64,000 nucleotides of DNA from a virus. The DNA lies in IMG/VR virus record IMGVR_UViG_3300031603_000002, positions 1 through 64,000 of that record, one strand, 5' to 3'. The position numbers and the translations under genes were made by a program. The notes below the pieces were generated by a model, which was not told the DNA's origin, did not search any database, and worked only from the letters and a program-made list of their open reading frames with translations. Of the stretch, positions 58,731-64,000 are shown piece by piece (position 1 is the stretch's first letter; each line of letters opens with the position of its first letter).

Positions 58731-58911
58731 AGAAGTACGAAAAGAGCTCGAGCACATCATGGGCAAAATATCCATAAAAGACCAGCTTCTTGCGTGGCAC
58801 AGAAAAACCCATGATGACTATGAAGGGTTCGACAATTACAACGATTACATCAAGTACGGTGGAATGTTTGTGCCAGTCGAACCACCGAAAAAACAGGAGG
58901 AAACGAAATGA
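58720..58911 (+). CDS. Small protein, unknown function
   Basis: A 63-residue protein from the ATG at 58720, overlapping the zincin-like gene; upstream codons of this frame are a shadow of that gene. Charged helix first (K-E-V-R-K-E-L-E-H-I-M-G), then aromatic/Tyr-rich (Y-E-G-F-D-N-Y-N-D-Y-I-K-Y-G-G), ending P-V-E-P-P-K-K-Q. Its stop overlaps the next ATG. No family is recognised. Confidence 0.55.
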   Translation: MNDKEVRKELEHIMGKISIKDQLLAWHRKTHDDYEGFDNYNDYIKYGGMFVPVEPPKKQEETK

Positions 58912-59459
58912 ACACAGAAGAAGAAAATGAAGCCCTTAGGGTTGAAGAAGCGCGACTAGTCAAAGAGCTCAAAGAGTTTTCAGACTTGGCCGCAGCAGAA
59001 GAGGCGAAAGATAGGGCGGCGTTTGAATCAGGCGATGAGAAGTATAAACTGATCGCAGCATGCGAATATGGCGAGCATTGCCTGGAGATTGTTCCGCCTC
59101 CAAGAACGTCACGCCTTGTATACCTGACAGAAAAAGAGTCTGATGAAGCGATAAAATCAGGTAAGATCTCAGCGTGTACTACGCCAGACGGTAAGTACAT
59201 CGATGCAACTGTAGACGATGACCTGGAAAAGTTTCAACAATTGGTTGATGAACTCTTTGGGCATGTATATTCAATGGGCCGTAACCTTGGAATGGGTAAC
59301 CGTGATCGTAAACTTGAGGCTCACGAACTTATGGCCGCTCTTGACGGCACACGTAACCTAGGTCGCGATCTTGCGGATGACATCATGGAAAAACGCGGAG
59401 ATTTCAGCGAGTTGTGCAGTCGGATTTTAGGTTGGGGTTGGTTTGAAGCCGGAAAGTAA
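58908..59459 (+). CDS. Unknown protein
   Basis: A 183-residue acidic protein with AGGAGG before its ATG, which overlaps the previous stop. The first 40 residues are a charged helix (E-E-E-N-E-A-L-R-V-E-E-A-R-L), then a beta segment around H-C-L-E-I-V-P-P-P, and a helical C-terminal half with G-R-N-L-G-M-G-N-R-D-R. No catalytic signature is recognised. Part of the overlapping early-type gene cluster after nrdJ. Confidence 0.6.
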   Translation: MNTEEENEALRVEEARLVKELKEFSDLAAAEEAKDRAAFESGDEKYKLIAACEYGEHCLEIVPPPRTSRLVYLTEKESDEAIKSGKISACTTPDGKYIDATVDDDLEKFQQLVDELFGHVYSMGRNLGMGNRDRKLEAHELMAALDGTRNLGRDLADDIMEKRGDFSELCSRILGWGWFEAGK

Positions 59460-59482
59460 ATGAACACCTGACGCTCATCCCA

Positions 59483-59488
59483 TATAAT
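59483..59488 (+). promoter_or_regulatory. Possible -10 element
   Basis: TATAAT lies 20 bases before the ATG at 59509, in a 49-base gap. A weak TGAACA lies 16 bases upstream. Confidence 0.35.
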
Positions 59489-59508
59489 GTAAGCAAGAAA
59501 GGGGTGCT

Positions 59509-59721
59509 ATGGTTGCCAGGTATACAACGAAATTTGTGTATATTGTGATGTATACGACATTCACGAAGGATGGATTTCCTGAAACGAAAATCCTCCGCGT
59601 TTGCAAGAATGAAGACGCAGCAATCCGCTTTAGTAAGAAGTGTCAATGGGGTGTACCTGAACACGCCGCGAATTACTCCGTAGACACGCACATGGTATAT
59701 GATGAAACGTATGATGAATAA
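59509..59721 (+). CDS. Small protein, unknown function
   Basis: A 70-residue protein with AAAGGGG upstream. Predicted beta-alpha (Y-T-T-K-F-V-Y-I-V-M-Y-T-T-F, K-I-L-R-V-C-K-N-E-D-A-A-I-R-F), ending in an acidic tail. No family. First gene behind a TATAAT-like element. Confidence 0.6.
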   Translation: MVARYTTKFVYIVMYTTFTKDGFPETKILRVCKNEDAAIRFSKKCQWGVPEHAANYSVDTHMVYDETYDE

Positions 59722-59747
59722 GCGCCGAGTCTACGAAATAGACATCA

Positions 59748-59942
59748 ATGAAATCCCCAGCCGCTACGACATATTATCATACATGGAAGGTGTGTCCCCA
59801 TGCAATGCGCTTGGTGAAAGAAGCCGATGAAGCAGAGCAAAATAAAGAATACGAAGATGCATGCGACCGACTAGATGAACTTTCAAGAAACAGAGGCTGG
59901 AATGATCCAACCGCAAACACACCGGATTACAATGGCGAATAA
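59748..59942 (+). CDS. Small acidic helical protein, tentative
   Basis: A 64-residue ORF without a clear ribosome site, overlapping the dam start by 11 bases. The C-terminal two thirds form a charged helix (L-V-K-E-A-D-E-A-E-Q-N-K-E-Y-E-D-A). Translation might start at the internal ATG 59805 instead. An overlapping 38-codon ORF (59714-59830) competes for the first part. Confidence 0.45.
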   Translation: MKSPAATTYYHTWKVCPHAMRLVKEADEAEQNKEYEDACDRLDELSRNRGWNDPTANTPDYNGE

Positions 59943-60789
59943 GACAATTTTCAAATATGCTGGTAATAAAGCCAAAGTTATGGCCAAGATTTCCCCGTAT
60001 TTCAAGTGGGATGGTGTGACGGCATACTTCGAACCCTTCTGTGGGACATTAGGCTCAGCACTCAACGTCGAAATCCCGGAAGAGGTCACGAATGTGATGC
60101 TCTCAGACGAGAACTGGGAAGTTATCAATGTCCATAAAATGTTCATCAGGCAACCCGGGCTCCTCGAAGAAAAAGTGAACGCCCTTCCGTTTGGCGAAGA
60201 TGCATACTACGAAATCCGGAACAAGGATCGTGAAGAGGTCCACTTCGAGGAAAGAACGAAAGACATCGACCAGGCAGCCAGAACACTTTATCTGAACAAG
60301 AATTGTTTCAATGGCCTGATGCGATACAACCCGAAGAAAGGGTATTTCAATGTTCCATGGAACCATGCCAAAAAGAAAGCCGTTGTCAACCTGACCGGTA
60401 AAGACATGCAATATGCCCGCGATTTCTTGGCATCAGAACGTGTTTGTGTTAAGTGGTTGGGTTTTGAGCAGCATTTCGATGGGTTCGGGAAGGGCGATTT
60501 GGTCTATTGTGACCCGCCGTATATCAGCATCAAAAACCCAAAGCAAGAGTTCGTTGGCTTTGTTGGCAACTTTGATAGGGATAAACAATCTGACCTTGCA
60601 AAGGCGGGAGTTGATGCCCACAAACGTGGCGCTAAGGTTTATATCTCAAATTCTGACTGTCCGGCATCACGCGGCCTTTATGCTTTTTACGGGTATAGGA
60701 TTGTTGAGGTAAAAAATGTCCAAAGAAGCTTGTCGTCCAAGGGCACATCGCGTAAGAAAGTCGGTGAAATCCTCGCAATATTGGACTAA
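59932..60789 (+). CDS. dam: DNA adenine methyltransferase Dam
   Basis: A 285-residue Dam-type N6-adenine methylase. The ATG at 59932 begins M-A-N-K-T-I-F-K-Y-A-G-N-K, the SAM-binding N-terminal motif. Motif I is F-E-P-F-C-G-T-L-G-S-A (about 33-43), L-N-K-N-C-F-N-G-L-M-R-Y-N matches the Dam target-recognition neighbourhood, and motif IV is D-P-P-Y (194-197). It is close to T4 Dam length (259) and may methylate GATC to protect phage DNA or mark it for mismatch repair. No cognate nuclease is next to it. Confidence 0.92.
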   Translation: MANKTIFKYAGNKAKVMAKISPYFKWDGVTAYFEPFCGTLGSALNVEIPEEVTNVMLSDENWEVINVHKMFIRQPGLLEEKVNALPFGEDAYYEIRNKDREEVHFEERTKDIDQAARTLYLNKNCFNGLMRYNPKKGYFNVPWNHAKKKAVVNLTGKDMQYARDFLASERVCVKWLGFEQHFDGFGKGDLVYCDPPYISIKNPKQEFVGFVGNFDRDKQSDLAKAGVDAHKRGAKVYISNSDCPASRGLYAFYGYRIVEVKNVQRSLSSKGTSRKKVGEILAILD

Positions 60790-60792
60790 ACA

Positions 60793-61260
60793 ATGACTAA
60801 CGAAGAAAGATTTGCCAAAGCAAGGGCTCGAATTGGCCCGTCAACTCATCCGGCCCCTCCTAAAGTTTTGCCTCAAATCGGTGAGCCCACCGAGAACATC
60901 AAGTCAGACGACAAAGTGTTGATACGTCCATTTCCATGGAAACTGAAAGCAGATTGGAGTGGAGGCAGGTATGGTTTCAGGCATCAACCATGCCATTATA
61001 TTTGGCTTAAGGGAACTGTTGTCGACCACGAGTCATTTCCAATCTCCAACGGAGTGTTTGTTCAATTCGACAAGAACCAAAACGAATTTGCCGTTGCTGA
61101 AGACTACGAACGCTGGAATAACTGCCCACTGTTTTTCACATGGGAGCAGGTTTCAAAAGGGATCAAGCATTTGTATACACAACATGGGTTCAAGCAAGGT
61201 GATGTTGTAAGACGTAAAAACGCGGATGAAACTGAAATCAAGGAGAAAAGCGAATGCTAG
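60793..61260 (+). CDS. Unknown protein
   Basis: A 155-residue protein three bases after dam. N-terminal helical, Pro-rich linker (P-S-T-H-P-A-P-P-K), then a beta-rich domain (D-D-K-V-L-I-R-P-F-P-W, H-Y-I-W-L-K-G-T-V-V-D-H, G-V-F-V-Q-F-D) that may be SH3-like, and a basic/acidic tail. It overlaps the next zinc-ribbon gene by seven bases. No function assigned. Confidence 0.6.
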   Translation: MTNEERFAKARARIGPSTHPAPPKVLPQIGEPTENIKSDDKVLIRPFPWKLKADWSGGRYGFRHQPCHYIWLKGTVVDHESFPISNGVFVQFDKNQNEFAVAEDYERWNNCPLFFTWEQVSKGIKHLYTQHGFKQGDVVRRKNADETEIKEKSEC

Positions 61261-61466
61261 GACCACCTGTTTGCGATAAATGCGAACTGATTATGCAACC
61301 AACGACTGATCAGACATCCCCTGATATTCATCATTATGTCTGCCCAAAATGCACGACCCAAAACTGTCACACGTTCAGCAATCGACCAATACTAACACGT
61401 CAAAACTATCGTAAGATTGTGGCTGACACGTTCCACTTTCTGGAGAAGCATGCTGAAGGAAAATGA
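61254..61466 (+). CDS. Small zinc-ribbon protein
   Basis: A 70-residue protein with AAGGAG upstream. Four cysteines in two CxxC pairs (V-C-D-K-C-E and V-C-P-K-C-T, about 20 apart) and a third C near H-T-F imply a zinc ribbon. The C-terminal half is a basic helix (R-K-I-V-A-D-T-F-H-F-L). A nucleic-acid or protein adaptor role would be usual; nothing specific is recognised. Confidence 0.65.
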   Translation: MLGPPVCDKCELIMQPTTDQTSPDIHHYVCPKCTTQNCHTFSNRPILTRQNYRKIVADTFHFLEKHAEGK

Positions 61467-61782
61467 GTGCCTCGAGGAAGATGAGTTCAAAACCGGAGAT
61501 TTGATTTGGACGATAGGAATCAATTCACCGTATATGCAGTATACATCGTTTTCGGCCTTACTCATTGATGCTGAAAACAAAATATTACTTTTCGAGTGCA
61601 AGAAAAAGAAATGGAAAAACCGATTCTACAAAACAGAACAGGAAGCAAAAGACGCGGTCGATGCTAAGCGTCGGAGTATGTATATGAGTGCCAAAGACAT
61701 ATGTTCTGTTCAGCCTATGACATTACCCAAGAGTGAAATATTTCACCTCCCATATGAATACAAATACAACGAGGATGACTAA
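61450..61782 (+). CDS. Unknown protein
   Basis: A 110-residue protein starting at an ATG inside the preceding gene, with GGAG five bases upstream. Contains a beta core (G-D-L-I-W-T-I-G-I-N, S-A-L-L-I-D-A-E-N-K-I-L-L-F-E) and Lys-rich loop K-K-K-K-W-K-N-R. It overlaps the next gene by eight bases. No family is recognised. Confidence 0.55.
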   Translation: MLKENECLEEDEFKTGDLIWTIGINSPYMQYTSFSALLIDAENKILLFECKKKKWKNRFYKTEQEAKDAVDAKRRSMYMSAKDICSVQPMTLPKSEIFHLPYEYKYNEDD

Positions 61783-62074
61783 AGTGCAAAAGTTCTATAC
61801 GGTATGGGAAAACACGAATCCTGATGAACTCGAAGACAGCATTATGTCTATCATTTCATATAAAACGCAGACTGAAGTTGCCCAACTGCGAAAACAATCG
61901 CCGAGAGCGGTCAGCAACAGGCATTGTGAAGCCGATTGGTATTTCAGGCCAGTCGCACCAGATGATGAAACAATCGCCGAAATGTTCGGGGATAATTGGA
62001 AATATGAAACAGCTGCCGGCTTTAAGACCGACGAGGCTTTCACAGAGTGGAATAGGGGAAAAGAATGTTTGTAA
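61775..62074 (+). CDS. Unknown protein
   Basis: A 99-residue protein from the ATG that overlaps the previous stop, with GAGG just upstream. It starts M-T-K-V-Q-K-F-Y-T-V-W and is acidic toward the C-terminus; one block (W-Y-F-R-P-V-A-P-D-D-E-T-I-A-E-M-F) suggests a small alpha/beta domain. It overlaps the ClpP-like gene by ten bases. Function unknown. Confidence 0.55.
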   Translation: MTKVQKFYTVWENTNPDELEDSIMSIISYKTQTEVAQLRKQSPRAVSNRHCEADWYFRPVAPDDETIAEMFGDNWKYETAAGFKTDEAFTEWNRGKECL

Positions 62075-62688
62075 AGAAGGTAGTGAGTAACTTGTTGAAG
62101 TCTGAAGCTGCGCTCAAGAACGAGCCAGTGATTGTGTACGTCAACAAGTTTAATGAGGAAGCAGCTAAGAAGTTCTCCGAGGACATGGCAAAAGCCCAGG
62201 GAACCGGTCAACCTGTTATTCCTATCGTTATTGATAGTTATGGTGGCGCTGTATATTCGCTGATGTCCATGGTGTCAGCAATCAAAGCATCAGAAGTTCC
62301 GGTCGCTACAATTGTACTTGGAAAAGCAATGTCGTGTGGTACTGTTTTAGCTTCATGTGGTGCTGAAGGCATGCGATTTTGTTCGCCTGACGCAACATAT
62401 TTGATTCATGATGTTTCGTCATGGGCTGTCGGCAAGGTTGAAGAAATGAAAGTCAGCACCAAAGAATCCGACCGACTAGACAAGAAGTTGTACACCCTGA
62501 TGGCACGTAACTGTGGGCAGAAGGACAATTACTTCAAAAAGCTCAGTCGTAAGAAGAAGGGCGCCGACTGGTTCTTCACACCAAAAGAAGCAAAGAAGCA
62601 CAATATGGCAAACCATATCTGCATTCCAAAAATGACAGTCAGCGTCGATGTCAACTTCAAGTTTCACAACTGCGATGAGGGTGAATAA
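62065..62688 (+). CDS. ClpP-like serine protease
   Basis: A 207-residue protein of the ClpP/crotonase fold. Key blocks are P-I-V-I-D-S-Y-G-G-A-V-Y (oxyanion loop, about 53-64), G-K-A-M-S-C-G-T-V-L with nucleophile Ser90, and Y-L-I-H-D-V-S-S with His115. Similar to host ClpP in length, with no signal peptide, so cytoplasmic. Several T4-like phages carry ClpP-like proteins; T4 itself does not rely on one. It may process phage proteins, replace or interfere with the host Clp system. The catalytic Asp cannot be pinned down by eye. Confidence 0.85.
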   Translation: MFVKKVVSNLLKSEAALKNEPVIVYVNKFNEEAAKKFSEDMAKAQGTGQPVIPIVIDSYGGAVYSLMSMVSAIKASEVPVATIVLGKAMSCGTVLASCGAEGMRFCSPDATYLIHDVSSWAVGKVEEMKVSTKESDRLDKKLYTLMARNCGQKDNYFKKLSRKKKGADWFFTPKEAKKHNMANHICIPKMTVSVDVNFKFHNCDEGE

Positions 62689-62691
62689 GTC

Positions 62692-63108
62692 ATGGATATC
62701 CCCGGGTTTGAAATTAAGGTAAACGTTCCGCCAAAGCCTCGAAAGCTAAGAACGAAATGGGCCAGCGAACCAATCACGGACACACCCGAGGGGCTATCAG
62801 AAACTCTGAAAAAAGATACTATAAGAGATATAATATCTCAACAGATAGCTGACGAAATTGATGCTGAGATTGCAGCTGATTTCGCTGAAAAACTTGGTAC
62901 ACTCCACGTGCGATTTGAGGTCGTCCCGAGAAAGGGTATGATGGTGAATTACTGCCATCCTATGAACGAAGAGAAGATGCCAGGATTGATTCTGCGCGAA
63001 TGGGATCCAAACGTCAAGAACTCTGGACAAATCCTGCTTGGTGGTGGAACCAAATTCGCTTTCGCAAGTGATGACAACGCTGAGCAATGGTTCGAGGAAG
63101 TTAAATGA
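62692..63108 (+). CDS. gp23-related fragment (capsid middle segment) fused to unknown domain
   Basis: A 138-residue protein. Residues about 15-68 resemble the gp23 segment around residues 380-435: R-K-L-R-T-K-W-A-S-E against R-K-L-R-A-R-W-S-P-E, then I-I-S-Q-Q-I-A-D-E-I-D-A-E-I against I-L-S-E-Q-I-A-M-E-L-D-R-E-I. The C-terminal half (L-H-V-R-F-E-V-V-P, M-P-G-L-I-L-R-E-W) has no match in gp23. It lies in the early-type cluster after clpP, far from the head operon. The similarity is short, so chance cannot be excluded. Confidence 0.55.
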   Translation: MDIPGFEIKVNVPPKPRKLRTKWASEPITDTPEGLSETLKKDTIRDIISQQIADEIDAEIAADFAEKLGTLHVRFEVVPRKGMMVNYCHPMNEEKMPGLILREWDPNVKNSGQILLGGGTKFAFASDDNAEQWFEEVK

Positions 63109-63383
63109 ACCCAATGATGCCCAAGAAACCATGGTACAGCGGTCAAGGAATGAGAGTAAACCATGCAAGCGTAAAACTTACGCAGGTCCCGAAAGCAGGC
63201 GATTTGATAAAGTATGTGTTTACGCCTGCAGGTGGGATCGTGAGGTTTGGACTATGTATACAACCACAGATACATGACGGTGTAGGAAGTTTGCTAATAA
63301 ATGGCGAAGTCTGGACATTTTCAGATCACCCGACATGTCAGATTGCCTGGTTTGATGTCGTTAACAACAAGGAGATAATATGA
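63105..63383 (+). CDS. Small protein, unknown function
   Basis: A 92-residue protein overlapping the previous stop through ATGA. Predicted beta-barrel-like (A-S-V-K-L-T-Q-V, G-D-L-I-K-Y-V-F-T-P-A-G, G-S-L-L-I-N-G-E-V-W-T-F). No Cys pairs. It overlaps the next gene by four bases. No family is recognised. Confidence 0.6.
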   Translation: MNPMMPKKPWYSGQGMRVNHASVKLTQVPKAGDLIKYVFTPAGGIVRFGLCIQPQIHDGVGSLLINGEVWTFSDHPTCQIAWFDVVNNKEII

Positions 63384-63613
63384 TTAAGAATGAACAATGC
63401 TATAGGTGCGCTTCACTTCTGGATGAAAAACAAACATGCTCAGGATCTGGATTCACATTGAACTGTGCCTCATGTCATAAATGCCACGGTAAGGGCGGTA
63501 AGCCTATCTGCATCACATGTGGAAAATGCGCGTCGTGCGGAAACTATCGGATTAAGTTTAGGTCGCTCAGCCAAGGCGCTCGCCAACTGAAGATAAAACG
63601 ATGCGAATGTTGA
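63380..63613 (+). CDS. Cysteine-rich zinc-binding protein
   Basis: A 77-residue basic protein with thirteen cysteines in CxxC-like pairs (C-Y-R-C, C-A-S-C-H-K-C-H, C-I-T-C-G-K-C-A-S-C-G, ending C-E-C), likely binding two or more zinc ions, in a DnaJ- or rubredoxin-like knuckle arrangement. AAGGAG upstream. Role unknown; such proteins often bind RNA, DNA or host polymerase. Confidence 0.65.
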   Translation: MIKNEQCYRCASLLDEKQTCSGSGFTLNCASCHKCHGKGGKPICITCGKCASCGNYRIKFRSLSQGARQLKIKRCEC

Positions 63614-63623
63614 TGGCGATATA

Positions 63624-64000
63624 ATGAAATACGGTATGACGGGCTCACGAAAAGGCATGTCACATGAACAATATCAAAAGTTTTTTGCGCTGTTAGAACG
63701 GTACCCGAAGCTTAACCATTTGATTCATGGCGACTGTCATGGTGCTGATACAGAGGCACACATGCTTGCTGTTGAAAAAGGCCATGAAGTTACAATCCGA
63801 CCGTGCGATTTCCCAGGAGCAAGAGCTCACTCGCATGCATCTACAATTCATGAAGAAAAACGCCCGTTAGTAAGGAACCACGACATCGTCGACGAAAGTG
63901 AAATGATGTTTGCGTTCCCAGCTCAGTGGAAAGAACAGTGGCGTGGCTCCGGGACCTGGGCAACAATTCGGTATGCAAAAAAAGCTGGGAAAATGCTCTG
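63624..64000 (+). CDS. SLOG-fold (YspA/DUF2493-like) protein, 3' end missing
   Basis: At least 125 residues, cut by the window edge. The start M-K-Y-G-M-T-G-S-R-K-G-M, then L-I-H-G-D-C-H-G-A-D, R-N-H-D-I-V-D-E-S-E-M-M-F-A-F-P and G-S-G-T-W-A-T-I-R-Y-A-K form the Rossmann-like SLOG pattern (G-D/C-x-x-G-A-D and a Gly-Ser-Gly-Thr-W loop). SLOG proteins bind nucleotides or their derivatives, and relatives occur in DprA, LOG and phage-defence sensors. Its start follows the Cys-rich gene by ten bases. Confidence 0.75.
   Translation, partial: MKYGMTGSRKGMSHEQYQKFFALLERYPKLNHLIHGDCHGADTEAHMLAVEKGHEVTIRPCDFPGARAHSHASTIHEEKRPLVRNHDIVDESEMMFAFPAQWKEQWRGSGTWATIRYAKKAGKML

Noticed and set aside
59714-59830. 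38-codon ORF overlapping the gene at 59748
   Set aside because: No ribosome site, no recognised feature, and the overlapping longer frame has more plausible composition and coupling to dam.
1-64000. tRNA or rRNA genes
   Set aside because: I saw no cloverleaf with a TTCRA-type loop in the intergenic gaps, all of which are below 150 bases, and no rRNA-like sequence.

Overview
The window is a gene-dense, almost entirely plus-strand stretch of a tailed-phage genome from the T4 superfamily (contractile-tailed myovirus). The evidence is the run of T4-type morphogenesis genes in T4-like order: terminase gp17, portal gp20, prohead protease gp21, scaffold gp22, major capsid gp23, neck gp13/gp14, two sheath gp18 paralogues, tube gp19, a gp26-like hub assembly protein, a tape measure, a LysM-type gp53 and a hub protein. 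A T4-like replication and recombination set is also present (gp46, gp32, UvsX, RNase H, gp41). I saw no host genes, tRNAs, rRNAs or CRISPR arrays. The host cannot be told from the sequence. The B12-dependent (class II) ribonucleotide reductase and the large structural proteins would fit an environmental, probably aquatic, phage, but that is inference.

Layout. 1-1.9 kb: end of gp46, a methyltransferase and small proteins. 1.9-14.2 kb: DNA packaging and head module, with an intein inside the portal gene; it ends at a strong terminator behind gp23. 14.3-22.5 kb: accessory region with a homing endonuclease, two ADP-ribosyltransferase-like genes, a ParB-like gene, two genes resembling pieces of gp23, and several very small genes, some on the minus strand. 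22.6-33.8 kb: neck, double sheath, a four-gene array of small 'MKIT' proteins, and the tube. 33.9-48.7 kb: HNH endonuclease, hub/baseplate/tape-measure genes and a mini family-A polymerase. 48.7-58 kb: replication, recombination and nucleotide genes. 58-64 kb: short overlapping genes including Dam, a ClpP-like protease, a third gp23-like fragment and a SLOG-fold protein cut by the right edge.

The most interesting signal is a recurrent N-terminal leader. At least sixteen otherwise unrelated proteins, on both strands, begin with a short basic amphipathic segment, most often 'MKIT-x-x-QL-x-x-LI-x-E', ending in (I/L/V/F)-x-E, with the Glu at residue 14 in most. This matches the cleavage consensus of the T4 prohead protease gp21, which is encoded here, and the predicted maturation site of this phage's own gp23 (V-I-R-E/A). 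I infer a capsid-targeting and processing signal that loads a suite of proteins into the head for injection, as T4 does with Alt and the internal proteins. Several carriers look like effectors (ART-like, ParB-like).

A second genome-wide signal is an octamer, ATAYTTA(G/T), in the sense orientation just upstream of most virion and leader-bearing genes and not seen upstream of replication genes. It is probably the late promoter of this phage.
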